From: Streptomyces caniferus
GTDB lineage: Bacteria; Actinomycetota; Actinomycetes; Streptomycetales; Streptomycetaceae
Direction of reading: 5' to 3'
Assembly (NCBI RefSeq): GCF_009811555.1
Contig: NZ_BLIN01000002.1
Coordinates: 248,001-312,000 of the forward strand
DNA: 64,000 nucleotides
A program made the translations under genes and the position numbers. Of the stretch, positions 36,604 to 46,060 are shown one piece after another. A model generated the notes under the pieces. That model was not told the DNA's origin. It worked only from the letters and a program-made list of their open reading frames with translations, and did not search any database. Every line of letters begins with the position of its first letter. Positions within the stretch are counted from its first letter, which is position 1.

Positions 36604-36795
36604 CTACGCCGGGACGCCCTGCTCGGGAGCGTCCATCAGGACGGTGCGGCGGGGATTGGCGGTCTGGGCCGGCAGGTCGACGGTGTGCTCCAGGGTCTCG
36701 GGCGCCGCGGTGGTGAACTCGTCCGCGTCCTTGAGGTGGGCCAGGGTGGTGCGCCGCGGGTTGGCTATGTTGCGGAACATCGTCGTCGTCTTCAC
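36604..36795 (-). CDS. Small peptide with duplicated NPRRT motif, function unknown
   Basis: 63 residues from GTG 36795, with GAGG upstream. Near the N terminus is IANPRRTTLAHL, and near the C terminus TANPRRTVLMDA: two copies of ANPRRT(T/V)L 36 residues apart, with an acidic stretch between. There is no signal peptide or cysteine. Conserved short C-terminal core motifs and small size recall RiPP precursors or short signalling substrates, but no modifying enzyme is beside it. It lies divergent from conservon 1. I do not recognise a family. Confidence 0.7.
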   Translation of the reverse strand: MKTTTMFRNIANPRRTTLAHLKDADEFTTAAPETLEHTVDLPAQTANPRRTVLMDAPEQGVPA

Positions 36796-37384
36796 TGCTG
36801 CATGCCTCGCGTCATCAAAGGTCGGGAAGTGCCTGGGGAAAGTTGCCTTGTCACATCCGGCAACGGTGTAAAGCGTCAGGCTATGCACGCTATTCCCTGC
36901 GAAGTGCGGGGGAACTCAACGATCTTCCTGTGAGTTTGCTCACGAACTGTGTGACAAATGCCGCATTTCCCATGATCAACATCCCTGGGCGAAACGGACA
37001 ATGGCGGATTGAACTGCACGTTCCGCTCCCGATCACCGCACCTGGGACAGCCACCATGAGCGAGCGACTCGCGGGCAAAAGTCCGTTATCGACAGGGGAA
37101 CTTTCTACAAGTCGTGACGTGCTCCGTACATTGCGTCACCCAAGTCACAGTGACCGGCTCCGCTCTTGTTGGAGAACCTGCACTGTGCTGGAATTCCACG
37201 GACCGCCGCACGTTTCAGCCGGCGCGCAGGGCGCAACGTAGCGCCGCGCGGTGGTGCCGCTCTCTCGGCCAGAGAGGACAGCCCGCCGGTCACTCACGAC
37301 CGCCATGGGGGGCTCAGCGGTCCCCCATACGACTCGACACCGTCCCGCCGAGGTGGGACGCCTGGTCCAGAGGTTGCGACGCTA
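36796..37384. promoter_or_regulatory. Divergent intergenic region upstream of conservon 1
   Basis: 590 bp with no convincing gene and lower GC than its surroundings (36880-37150). It holds two small perfect palindromes: AAATGC-C-GCATTT at 36956-36968 and GTCAC-A-GTGAC at 37144-37154. It also has the pair GTGACG/CGTCAC around 37114-37140. These are candidate regulator sites for cvnA1 or the small peptide gene. The long upstream part suggests a complex promoter. Confidence 0.45.
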
Positions 37385-40300
37385 GTGCAGGGACGTTTCA
37401 AGAGGGATGGCAGCGCTGCGGCGGACCCGGAGCTGCGCGGCGGGACAGACCGCGCCTCCTCGCCCCAGCGCGCCCAGAGCAACGGTTCCGCCGGGGGCAC
37501 TCTGCCCGTCGACGGAGGCGGCCAGGCGCCGGGCAATGACGCCGCGGACAGTAAGCCCAAGGCGCCGAAGGGCTCCAGCGGCCCCGGTTCGCGAATAGCG
37601 CTGCGCAACTGGCGCATCAGCACCCGCCTGGTCTCCCTGCTCGCGCTGCCTGTGGTCGCCGCGACCACGCTGGGCGGTATGCGCATCGGCACGTCGATGG
37701 AGAACATCGACCAGCTCGACAAGATGCAGCTGCTCACCGAGATGACCCGGCAGGCGACCGAGCTCGCCGACGCGTTGCAGGTGGAGCGGGACAAGTCGGC
37801 CGGTCCGCTGGCCGGCAGCGGCAACACCAAGGACGACGCGAACGTCATCGCGCCCCGTGAGGCCACCGACCGCGCCAAGCTGTCGTTCAACCAGGCCACC
37901 GGTGACATCCAGGGCCAGGACGCCACCATGGCCGGTGTCCGCGCGACCGTCCTGGAGATCGGCCGCCAGCTCAACACCCTCAACGAGATCCGCGGCAACG
38001 CCTACAAGGACGGCGACAACAGCGCGCGGACCGTCACCAGCTACAACCAGCTGATCAACTCGCTGCTGTCGCTGTCCCAGGACATGGCGCAGGCGACCAG
38101 CAACCCGGAGATGATCCGCAGTACCCGTGCGCTGGCGGCGTTCTCGTCGGCCAAGGAGTACGCGTCGATCCAGCGCGCCCTGGTCAGCGCCGGCCTCGCC
38201 CACAAGGGCGGCCCCCAGCTCTCCTCCAACGACCGGCTGGCCGGCCGTAACGCCGAGGACAGCGAGAAGGCGGCCCGCGACCGCTTCTCGCAGATCTACA
38301 CCAACAACGCCGGCGCGCTCACCCGCGGTCTGGACGGCAACAACGACGAGATCAAGGCCGCGGTCGCCTTCGCGCACCGCGCCTTCGCCAGCGGTTCCGG
38401 CATCCGCAGCCAGGACTACCGCTACCTCGACTGGTACGACTCCGACACCGTCAAGATCGACGAGATGTCGCGGATCGAGACCACGCTGCTCTCCGAGATG
38501 GAGCAGAAGTCCCGCGAGCTGCGCAACGAGGCCACCCAGTCCGCGATCATCAGCGGTGCGCTGATCCTGCTCGTCCTCGGCGTCTCGCTGGTCGGCGCGT
38601 TCGTCGTGGCCCGCTCCATGGTCCGCTCGCTGCGCCGGCTGCAGGACACCGCGCAGAAGGTCGCCCAGGACCGGCTGCCCGAACTCGTCAAGCAGCTCTC
38701 CGAGTCCGACCCGCAGGACGTGGACACCTCCGTCCAGTCGGTCGGTGTGCACAGCCGGGACGAGATCGGCCGGGTGGCCGCGGCCTTCGACGACGTGCAC
38801 CGCGAGGCGGTCCGCCTCGCCTCCGAGCAGGCGCTGCTGCGGGGCAACGTCAACGCGATGTTCACCAACCTCTCGCGCCGTTCGCAGGGCCTCATCCAGC
38901 GTCAGCTCTCGCTCATCTCCGAACTGGAGTCCCGCGAGGCCGACCCGGACCAGCTCTCCTCGCTCTTCAAGCTCGACCACCTCGCCACCCGTATGCGCCG
39001 TAACGGCGAGAACCTCCTGGTCCTCGCCGGTGAGGAGCCGGGACGCCGGTGGACGCGGCCGGTGCCGCTGGTCGACGTCCTGCGTGCCGCCGCCTCCGAG
39101 GTGGAGCAGTACGAGCGGATCGAGCTCAACGCCGTTCCGCAGACCGAGGTCGCGGGCCGGGTCGTCAACGACCTCGTGCACCTGCTCGCCGAGCTGCTGG
39201 AGAACGCCACCTCGTTCTCCTCCCCGCAGACCAAGGTCAAGGTCACCGGTCACGCGCTGCCCGACGGCCGGGTGCTGGTCGAGATCCACGACACCGGTAT
39301 CGGCCTGTCCCCCGAGGACCTCTCGGCGATCAACGAGCGGCTGGCCAGCCCGCCGACCGTGGACGTCTCGGTGTCCCGGCGCATGGGTCTGTTCGTGGTC
39401 GGCCGCCTGTCGCTGCGACACGGCATCCGTATCCAGCTGCGGCCCTCCGACTCCGGCGGCACCACCGCGCTGGTCATGCTGCCGGTCGACCTCGCCCAGG
39501 GCGGCAAGAAGCCGGCGCCGAGCAACGCCAAGGGCGGTTCCGGCGAGGTCGGCGGCCAGCCCTCCAGCAGGCTCGCGGGGCTGCAGCCGCGCGGCCAGGT
39601 CGGTTCGGGCCCCTCGGCCGGCGGGCGCCCCGCGCTGCCCGGCCGCGGCGGCCCCGGCGGCGGTGCGCCGAACGCCTTCGGTGCCGCGGCACCGACCGGT
39701 CGTACGGCACCTCCCGGCGCGGGTGCGCCCGGCGCCCCGGCACGCGGCGGGGAGGCCCGCCCGGCCGCCGGCCGCCCCGGTGCCTCGCGTCCCTCGCTGC
39801 CCACCCGCGGCGCGGACAGCGGTCCGGCGCCCACCGTGGCACCGCCCACCGGCGCACCGCGCCGCGAGGAGCGCCCGCAGCTGCCGGCGCGGGGCCCCGC
39901 GGCCGAGCTGCCGGGCCGTTCGCCCGCCGACGGCCAGGGTGGCCGGGGCGGTCAGGACACTCAGCAGCCGGGCGGTACGAGCTGGGGTGCCCGCCGTGAG
40001 CGCGGCGCCTCCGACGACTGGCCGCTGGCGCCCCGCGAGGCGCAGGACCAGCCGCGTGGCCACGAGGAGCCGGAGAGCACCGGCAGCTTCGAGCGGCCCG
40101 CGCCGAGCGGCGGCCCCGGTGACACCGCGGCGTTCGCCCGTCCCGACTTCAACGGTCCGCCGCCCGCCGCGGACGGCTCCCAGGGCGGGCGCGGCCCGCA
40201 GGGCGCGCGTCCGGCCGGCCGGGGTGCGGGCGACGGGCCCGCTGACACCGGGCAGTTCGCCCTGCCGAGCAGCGACACGGGCCAGTACGAGACGAACCGG

Positions 40301-41062
40301 TACGACACCGGCCAGTACGAGACGGGCCAGTTCCCGCAGCCGGACAGCGACACCGGGCAGTACGAGCGCCCGGCCGCCGACACCGGCCAGTACCAGCGGT
40401 CCGACAGCGACACCGGCCAGTACCAGCGGCCGGACGCCGACCGTGGTGCGTACGCCGAGGAGTCGCAGGGCACCGGGCAGTTCCCGGTGCAGCAGCCGCA
40501 GGAGAGCGGTGCGCCGTCCGCCGATGTGCTCGGCGGCGCGGACGCCGGTCCCGGTGACGGCCGTACGCCGATCTTCGACACCATCGAGTCCAACTGGTTC
40601 AACACCCCCGCGGCCGCCGCTGCCGGGGTGGCGCCCCAGAATGCCCCCGAGCCCGAGTCCTCGCGGCTGCCGCGCCGTGGGTCCGCCCAGGGCGGGGCGC
40701 GCGACGGCGCCCGCGGCGAGGCACCGGTCAACGGTGCCCGCAACGCGGCGCCCGCCGAGGCCTCGCAGTGGCGCAGCTCGCCGAACGACGAGACCTGGCG
40801 GCAGGCGGAGCAGATCCGCCAGCCCGCCGCGGGCGGGATCACCACCTCGGGGCTGCCCCGCCGGGTCCCGCGCGCGAACCTCGTCGCGGGCACCGCGCAG
40901 CAGCAGTCCACCCAGAGCGGTCCGCAGGTCTCGCGTGCGCCCGGCGATGTGCGGGGGCGGCTGACCAATCTCCGTCGGGGTATCCAGCAAGGCCGTCAGG
41001 CCGGGACGTCGTCCACCGGCAATCACGGCATTGTCGATCCCACACACCAGCAGGAGCGTTAG
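37385..41062 (+). CDS. cvnA1: Conservon 1 sensor histidine kinase-like protein CvnA
   Basis: 1225 residues from GTG 37385. Membrane protein: helix 1 at about 81-101, an extracytoplasmic nitrate-sensor (NIT) type domain, helix 2 at about 387-408, HAMP, then LDHLATRMRRNGENLL (H-box-like) and a HATPase with N-box HLLAELLENA near 598, DTGIGL near 636 and RMGLFVVGRLS. A long disordered Pro/Gly/Ala tail follows. Residues about 953-1032 are repeats of DTGQ(Y/F), and the end GLPRRVPRANLV plus DVRGRLTNLRRGIQQG is shared with CvnA2. In S. coelicolor, conservons form membrane complexes resembling eukaryotic G-protein receptors, and CvnA binds CvnB. Confidence 0.92.
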   Translation: MQGRFKRDGSAAADPELRGGTDRASSPQRAQSNGSAGGTLPVDGGGQAPGNDAADSKPKAPKGSSGPGSRIALRNWRISTRLVSLLALPVVAATTLGGMRIGTSMENIDQLDKMQLLTEMTRQATELADALQVERDKSAGPLAGSGNTKDDANVIAPREATDRAKLSFNQATGDIQGQDATMAGVRATVLEIGRQLNTLNEIRGNAYKDGDNSARTVTSYNQLINSLLSLSQDMAQATSNPEMIRSTRALAAFSSAKEYASIQRALVSAGLAHKGGPQLSSNDRLAGRNAEDSEKAARDRFSQIYTNNAGALTRGLDGNNDEIKAAVAFAHRAFASGSGIRSQDYRYLDWYDSDTVKIDEMSRIETTLLSEMEQKSRELRNEATQSAIISGALILLVLGVSLVGAFVVARSMVRSLRRLQDTAQKVAQDRLPELVKQLSESDPQDVDTSVQSVGVHSRDEIGRVAAAFDDVHREAVRLASEQALLRGNVNAMFTNLSRRSQGLIQRQLSLISELESREADPDQLSSLFKLDHLATRMRRNGENLLVLAGEEPGRRWTRPVPLVDVLRAAASEVEQYERIELNAVPQTEVAGRVVNDLVHLLAELLENATSFSSPQTKVKVTGHALPDGRVLVEIHDTGIGLSPEDLSAINERLASPPTVDVSVSRRMGLFVVGRLSLRHGIRIQLRPSDSGGTTALVMLPVDLAQGGKKPAPSNAKGGSGEVGGQPSSRLAGLQPRGQVGSGPSAGGRPALPGRGGPGGGAPNAFGAAAPTGRTAPPGAGAPGAPARGGEARPAAGRPGASRPSLPTRGADSGPAPTVAPPTGAPRREERPQLPARGPAAELPGRSPADGQGGRGGQDTQQPGGTSWGARRERGASDDWPLAPREAQDQPRGHEEPESTGSFERPAPSGGPGDTAAFARPDFNGPPPAADGSQGGRGPQGARPAGRGAGDGPADTGQFALPSSDTGQYETNRYDTGQYETGQFPQPDSDTGQYERPAADTGQYQRSDSDTGQYQRPDADRGAYAEESQGTGQFPVQQPQESGAPSADVLGGADAGPGDGRTPIFDTIESNWFNTPAAAAAGVAPQNAPEPESSRLPRRGSAQGGARDGARGEAPVNGARNAAPAEASQWRSSPNDETWRQAEQIRQPAAGGITTSGLPRRVPRANLVAGTAQQQSTQSGPQVSRAPGDVRGRLTNLRRGIQQGRQAGTSSTGNHGIVDPTHQQER

Positions 41063-41485
41063 TTGAGTCCGATGAGCCAGGCGGCGCAGAATCTGAACTG
41101 GTTGATCACCAACTTCGTGGACAACACCCCAGGGGTGTCGCACACGGTGGTGGTCTCCGCGGACGGACTGCTCCTCGCCATGTCCGAGGGCTTCCCCCGC
41201 GACCGTGCCGACCAGTTGGCGGCGGTGGCCTCCGGCCTGACCTCGCTGACCTCCGGCGCGTCCCGCATCTTCGAGGGCGGGACGGTCAACCAGACCGTTG
41301 TGGAGATGGAGCGAGGCTTCCTCTTCATCATGTCCGTCTCGGACGGATCGTCACTGGCCGTACTGGCGCACCCCGAGTGCGACATCGGCCTGGTCGGCTA
41401 CGAAATGGCGCTGCTGGTCGATCGCGCAGGCACGGTCCTGACGCCCGATCTGCGCGCCGAACTGCAGGGCAGCCTGCTGCACTGA
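41063..41485 (+). CDS. cvnB1: Conservon 1 roadblock/LC7 protein CvnB
   Basis: 140 residues, roadblock/LC7 fold, a regulatory partner or GTPase-activating module for the CvnD GTPase (as MglB is for MglA). It begins directly after the cvnA1 stop at a TTG, with AGGAG upstream; an ATG three codons on is an alternative. VVVSADGLLLAMSEGFPRDRADQLAAVASGL is the core. The protein differs from CvnB2 at only two residues by my comparison. Confidence 0.92.
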   Translation: MSPMSQAAQNLNWLITNFVDNTPGVSHTVVVSADGLLLAMSEGFPRDRADQLAAVASGLTSLTSGASRIFEGGTVNQTVVEMERGFLFIMSVSDGSSLAVLAHPECDIGLVGYEMALLVDRAGTVLTPDLRAELQGSLLH

Positions 41486-41588
41486 GGCGGCGTCCGCAGC
41501 GCCCCACGGTTCAGCAACCCACCATCCATGTGCCGCACCCCCCACCGGCCCCACCCGACGACAGTCAGTTGTCCCGCCCGGAGGACCC

Positions 41589-41999
41589 ATGACCCCGCCA
41601 CCTGCCACTTCCGGCCCGTACGGCGCCTACAGCCAAGCGCCGTACGGGAGCGAAGGTGACCAGCCGCTGGTGCGCCCGTACGCCATGACCGGAGGCCGGA
41701 CCAGGCCGCGCTACCAGCTCGCCATAGAGGCGCTGGTCAGCACGACCGCCGACCCCTCTCAGCTGCCCGGGCTGCTGCCCGAGCACCAGCGGATCTGCCA
41801 CCTGTGCCGTGAGGTGAAGTCGGTCGCCGAGGTCTCCGCGCTGTTGCACATCCCGCTGGGTGTGGCACGCATTCTGGTCGCGGACCTGGCAGAGGCCGGG
41901 ATGGTGGCGATCCACCAGCCCGGTGGCAGCGGTGAGGCCGGCGGCACGCCGGACGTGACCTTGCTCGAGAGGGTGCTCAGTGGACTTCGCAAGCTCTGA
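41589..41999 (+). CDS. cvnC1: Conservon 1 DUF742 protein CvnC
   Basis: 136 residues, DUF742 winged-helix-like protein of unknown biochemical role that bridges the complex in conservons. VRPYAMTGGRTRPRYQLAIEALVSTT is the family signature, LPEHQRICHLCREVKSVAEVSALL the helical core, and VTLLERVLSGLRKL the C terminus. ATG with GGAGG. The end overlaps cvnD1 by 20 bp. Confidence 0.92.
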   Translation: MTPPPATSGPYGAYSQAPYGSEGDQPLVRPYAMTGGRTRPRYQLAIEALVSTTADPSQLPGLLPEHQRICHLCREVKSVAEVSALLHIPLGVARILVADLAEAGMVAIHQPGGSGEAGGTPDVTLLERVLSGLRKL

Positions 42000-42573
42000 C
42001 AGCAGCTCCGACGGGAACAGCACCCGCGCCACGACCTCCGCCAAGATCGTGGTGGCGGGGGGCTTCGGCGTGGGCAAGACCACGTTCGTCGGGGCCGTCT
42101 CAGAGATCAATCCGCTGCGTACGGAGGCCGTGATGACCTCCGCCTCGGCGGGGATCGACGACCTCAGCCACGTCCAGGACAAGACCACGACGACCGTGGC
42201 GATGGACTTCGGCCGGATCACGCTGGACCAGGACCTGATCCTGTACCTCTTCGGTACGCCCGGTCAGGACCGCTTCTGGTTCATGTGGGACGACCTGGTC
42301 CGTGGCGCCATCGGCGCCGTGGTCCTGGTCGACACCCGCCGTCTCGCCGACTGCTTCGCCGCCGTCGACTACTTCGAGAACAGCGGGCTGCCGTTCGTCG
42401 TCGCCCTCAACGGCTTCGAGGGCCACCAGCCCTACACGCCGGACGAGGTGCGCGAGGCGCTGCAGATCGGCCCGGGGGCCCCGATCATCACGACCGACGC
42501 CCGCCACCGCAGCGAGGCCAAGAGCGCGCTCATCACGCTCGTGGAGCACGCTTTGATGGCCCGGCTGAAGTAA
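41980..42573 (+). CDS. cvnD1: Conservon 1 small GTPase-like protein CvnD
   Basis: 197 residues, ATP/GTP-binding protein of the MglA/Rab-like group. The P-loop is GGFGVGKTT; LYLFGTPGQDRFWFMWDDL is the G3 region (DxxG replaced by GTPGQ); ALNGFEGH corresponds to the G4 base-binding motif. GTG start. A 20-base overlap with cvnC1 couples translation. In the conservon model it cycles between membrane complex and cytosol according to nucleotide. Confidence 0.92.
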   Translation: MDFASSDSSSDGNSTRATTSAKIVVAGGFGVGKTTFVGAVSEINPLRTEAVMTSASAGIDDLSHVQDKTTTTVAMDFGRITLDQDLILYLFGTPGQDRFWFMWDDLVRGAIGAVVLVDTRRLADCFAAVDYFENSGLPFVVALNGFEGHQPYTPDEVREALQIGPGAPIITTDARHRSEAKSALITLVEHALMARLK

Positions 42574-42972
42574 GGCGCGGACGGCCCGCCCGGCGTCCGG
42601 AGCGGGCCGTACAGCGCATGTCACCGGTGGGGCCGCGCAGCCTGCCCCGGCCGGGTTCCCGGCATCCGTGAGTGGATCTGTGTCCTTCGACACGCCCACA
42701 AATTTGCTTCATAACGTTTCGACAGTGAATCAGCGGGCTTTCGACACCCCGCGCGCATGCCCGGCTTCGCTGCGCTCACAATTCTCCTGCATTTTGGCGT
42801 CGCTCGCCCTTAACGCCCCTTTTATCTCAAGCCCTTTCGGCCCCGCTCCAGCTTTCCCCAGTGTTTGGAACGCACCGCCCTGACGTGCTGAAATTCGCTG
42901 AACTCCGGAGTAGGAACGCCCAGAAGAAACGGCACAGCAAATCAGTGCCGGCGCCGAGAGGTTGTTGGTCGA
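42574..42972. promoter_or_regulatory. Intergenic region between conservons
   Basis: 400 bp. A hairpin (ACGGCCCGC 42581-42589 with GCGGGCCGT 42602-42610) right after cvnD1 may terminate conservon 1. The rest is AT-richer and has three direct repeats TTCGACA at 42686, 42718 and 42740, spaced 32 and 22 bp, about three and two helical turns. I read these as possible activator sites for cvnA2. Confidence 0.45.
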
Positions 42973-45900
42973 GTGAGGCGAAGCAAGGCGAGCCCCGAGC
43001 CGCAGGAATCGCGGCGGGGCAACTTCACCCCGCCACCCAGAGGTGGCCTACCGGCTTCCGACGCGCCCGAAAGTACGGTCGCGAAGCCTCCGGTCAGTGG
43101 TGGTAAGTACTCCCCGCGCAACTGGCGCGTGGCGACCCGCCTGAACGCCATTCTGCTGATCCCCGTGATGGTCGCCCTGGTCTTCGGCGGTCTGCGGGTG
43201 GACAGCTCGTTCGGCACCTGGCAGGAAGCACAGGACGCGGAGAACACCGCGAAGCTGGTGCGCGCCGCGCTCTCCTACAGCACCGCGCTGATCGACGAGC
43301 GCGACCGCACCGCGGCGCCGCTGCTGAAGGGCAAGAAGGACGACCCGGTCGTCCAGCAGGCGCGGGACACCACCGACGCCGCCGCCGACACGTTCCACCA
43401 GGCCGCCAAGGCCGTTCCGGACAAGCCGGGCCTCAACCGCCGTCTCGCCGCGTTCGAGAAGGTCGAGCCCAAGCTCCAGAAGCTGCGCCAGGCCGCCTAC
43501 ACCTCCCGGCTGCACGGCGTGCAGACCGAAGAGGGCTATGTCGAGGTCCAGCACCCGCTGATGGAGTTCGCCAACGAACTCGGCCTGGGCACCGGCAACA
43601 TCACCTCCTACGGCCGTACGGTCTACGCCATCGCGCTGGCCAAGGCCGCCGAGTCGCTCGAGCGCTCCATCGGCACCCACCTCCTGGTGGACCCGGCGAC
43701 CCCGCAGGGCGGCAAGGAGCACAAGCTCCAGCTGACCGCCTTCGCGTCGTACCGCTACCTGGAGGGCATCGCCATCGGCGAGTACACCTCCGGCGGTACG
43801 CCCGAGGACGTCGAGCGGCTGACCAGGGACGCCGGGGCGCTCAAGCAGGCCGCGCAGCAGAAGGTCGCACGGGCAAAGGCGCAGGCGCAGGCCGCAGGCC
43901 GGCCGTTCCGCACCCCGCCGTCGATCGACCAGATGTCCACGCTGATGGCCACCGGCGCGGCGCCGGAGACGCTCGGCGTCCGCGGCATCACCTCCGACAG
44001 CTACTTCGCGGCTGCGACCGGCAAGTTCGACATGTACCGGTCCATCGAGAAGGACCTGGCGGACAAGGCCGTGAACGAGGCGGCCCAGATCTCCGAGGAC
44101 GCCCGGCAGTCCACCTTCGTCGACTCCGGCATCGTGCTGGCCGCGCTGATCATCGCGTTCATCGTGGCCGGTCTCATGGCCCGCCGGATGAGCCGCAACA
44201 TGCGCCAGCTGCGCACCGCCGCCTTCGGCATCGCCGAGCAGCGGCTGCCGATGCTGGTCGACCAGCTCTCGCGGACCGACCCGGGCCGGGTCGACACCCG
44301 GGTGCAGCCCATCCCGATCTCCACCACCGACGAGATCGGCGAGGTCGCCCGCGCCTTCGACCAGGTGCACCGCGAGGCCGTCCGGCTCGCCGCCGAGCAG
44401 GCGCTGCTGCGGGGCAACGTCAACGCGATCTTCACCAACCTCTCCAGCCGCAACCAGGGTCTGATCGAGCGCCAGCTGGAGCTGATCACCGACCTCGAGA
44501 ACAACGAGGCGGACCCGGACCAGCTGGAGAGCCTCTTCCGGCTCGACCACCTCGCCACCCGTATGCGGCGCAACGGCGAGAACCTCCTCATCCTCGCGGG
44601 CGAGGAGCCCGGCCGCCGCTGGAACCAGCCGGTGCCGCTGGTCGACGTCCTGCGGGCGGCGACCTCCGAGGTCGAGTCCTACGAGCGAATAGAACTCACC
44701 GGCGTCCCCGAGAGCGAGATCCACGGCACCGCCGTGACCGACCTCGTGCACCTGCTGTCCGAGCTGCTGGAGAACGCCACCACGTTCTCCTCCCCGCAGA
44801 CGAAGGTGCGGGTCGCCGCGACCCGGCTGCCCGACGGCCGGGTGATGATCGAGATCCACGACAAGGGCATCGGGCTCACCCCCGAGGACTTCGCGGACAT
44901 CAACCACAAGCTGGCCAACCCGCCGAGCGTGGATGCCGCGATCTCCCAGCGCATGGGCCTGTTCGTGGTCGGCCGGCTGGCCGACCGGCACGGGATCCGG
45001 GTGCAGCTGCGCCCCTCCGGCGAGCAGGCGGGCACCACGTCCCTGGTCATGCTGCCCGAGGCGATCACCCACGGTGGTGGCGGCGAGGAGCAGTACGAGG
45101 ACGACTTCACGGTCTCCCGGATCGTTCCGGAGCATCAGCAGGCCTCGTTCGAGCCCCATCAGCGCACCGCCGCCGAGCTGGGCTTCGACGACAGCCACTA
45201 CGGCCGCACGGACGGCGCGGACCTGGACATGATGGGCCGCTCGCTGCTCCGCGAGGAGCGCCGGGCAGCCCTGGAGGCCCAGACGGGCGGTGACCAGGCC
45301 GCCGAGTACCAGGGCGGTGAGCGTCCGCTCTTCCGTGACGAGGTATCGTCCGGCGGTGCCTACCAGGACTACCCGTCCCAGGCATATGCGGAAGCCGATC
45401 AACCGCTCTACGACGACCGGTCGCACGGCAACCAGGCATTCGGCGACCCGAGCTTCGCGGAGACCACGGGCCAGCAGCCTTTCCCCTCCCACGAAGCGGC
45501 ACAGGCGGACGAATGGCCCGAACGTCCCGCATTCGAGGGCTACTTCGGGACCGAAGCGGAATCCGACCGGAATACAACTGCCGCTCCCGCTGACGCCCCC
45601 GAGCGCGTACCATTCGAGCGTCCGGGCCCCACACCGAGCGACGCCCCCTCGCTGACGGACGCCGGCCTTCCGCGCCGCGGAGGCCGCGACCAGCAGGCAC
45701 CGCAGGTGCAGCAGCAGCGGAGCACGCCGGAGACCGGCCAGGACGGCTCCGACTGGCGCAGCTCCAACGATGATCGCTGGGAGAGGGCGGAGCAGCTTCG
45801 CGAGCCGAAGGCGGGCGGAGTCACCTCCTCCGGTCTCCCCCGGCGGGTGCCCAAGGCCAACCTGGTCGAAGGTGCCGCGGAGCAGACGCCGCAGGGCGGC

Positions 45901-46059
45901 CCCCAGGTCTCCCGCGCCCCGGAGGACGTCCGCGGCAGGCTGAGTAACCTGCGCCGCGGTGTCCAGCAGGGACGCAACGTCGGCACGGACCCCTCCGGGG
46001 TCCCCCAGAATGACCAACAGGGCTACGGCCCCGGCAGCACCTACGATCAGGAGCGTTAG
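42973..46059 (+). CDS. cvnA2: Conservon 2 sensor histidine kinase-like protein CvnA
   Basis: 1028 residues from GTG 42973, preceded by GAGAGG as in cvnA1. Same architecture: helix 1 about 57-75, NIT domain, helix 2 about 379-402, HAMP, LDHLATRMRRNGENLL, N-box LVHLLSELLENA near 590, DKGIGL near 628. The tail is shorter and lacks the DTGQY repeats. The final 65 residues (SGLPRRVPKANLVEG, GRLSNLRRGVQQG) match CvnA1 and may bind CvnB or CvnC. Its stop is one base from cvnB2. Confidence 0.92.
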   Translation: MRRSKASPEPQESRRGNFTPPPRGGLPASDAPESTVAKPPVSGGKYSPRNWRVATRLNAILLIPVMVALVFGGLRVDSSFGTWQEAQDAENTAKLVRAALSYSTALIDERDRTAAPLLKGKKDDPVVQQARDTTDAAADTFHQAAKAVPDKPGLNRRLAAFEKVEPKLQKLRQAAYTSRLHGVQTEEGYVEVQHPLMEFANELGLGTGNITSYGRTVYAIALAKAAESLERSIGTHLLVDPATPQGGKEHKLQLTAFASYRYLEGIAIGEYTSGGTPEDVERLTRDAGALKQAAQQKVARAKAQAQAAGRPFRTPPSIDQMSTLMATGAAPETLGVRGITSDSYFAAATGKFDMYRSIEKDLADKAVNEAAQISEDARQSTFVDSGIVLAALIIAFIVAGLMARRMSRNMRQLRTAAFGIAEQRLPMLVDQLSRTDPGRVDTRVQPIPISTTDEIGEVARAFDQVHREAVRLAAEQALLRGNVNAIFTNLSSRNQGLIERQLELITDLENNEADPDQLESLFRLDHLATRMRRNGENLLILAGEEPGRRWNQPVPLVDVLRAATSEVESYERIELTGVPESEIHGTAVTDLVHLLSELLENATTFSSPQTKVRVAATRLPDGRVMIEIHDKGIGLTPEDFADINHKLANPPSVDAAISQRMGLFVVGRLADRHGIRVQLRPSGEQAGTTSLVMLPEAITHGGGGEEQYEDDFTVSRIVPEHQQASFEPHQRTAAELGFDDSHYGRTDGADLDMMGRSLLREERRAALEAQTGGDQAAEYQGGERPLFRDEVSSGGAYQDYPSQAYAEADQPLYDDRSHGNQAFGDPSFAETTGQQPFPSHEAAQADEWPERPAFEGYFGTEAESDRNTTAAPADAPERVPFERPGPTPSDAPSLTDAGLPRRGGRDQQAPQVQQQRSTPETGQDGSDWRSSNDDRWERAEQLREPKAGGVTSSGLPRRVPKANLVEGAAEQTPQGGPQVSRAPEDVRGRLSNLRRGVQQGRNVGTDPSGVPQNDQQGYGPGSTYDQER

Positions 46060-46060
46060 T

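Noticed and set aside
37382..41143. 1253-codon minus-strand frame opposite cvnA1
   Set aside because: Shadow of cvnA1; low-complexity composition and it spans the cvnA1/cvnB1 boundary.
42668..42883. 71-codon frame in the conservon intergenic region
   Set aside because: No ribosome binding site or similarity; lies in promoter-like AT-richer DNA.
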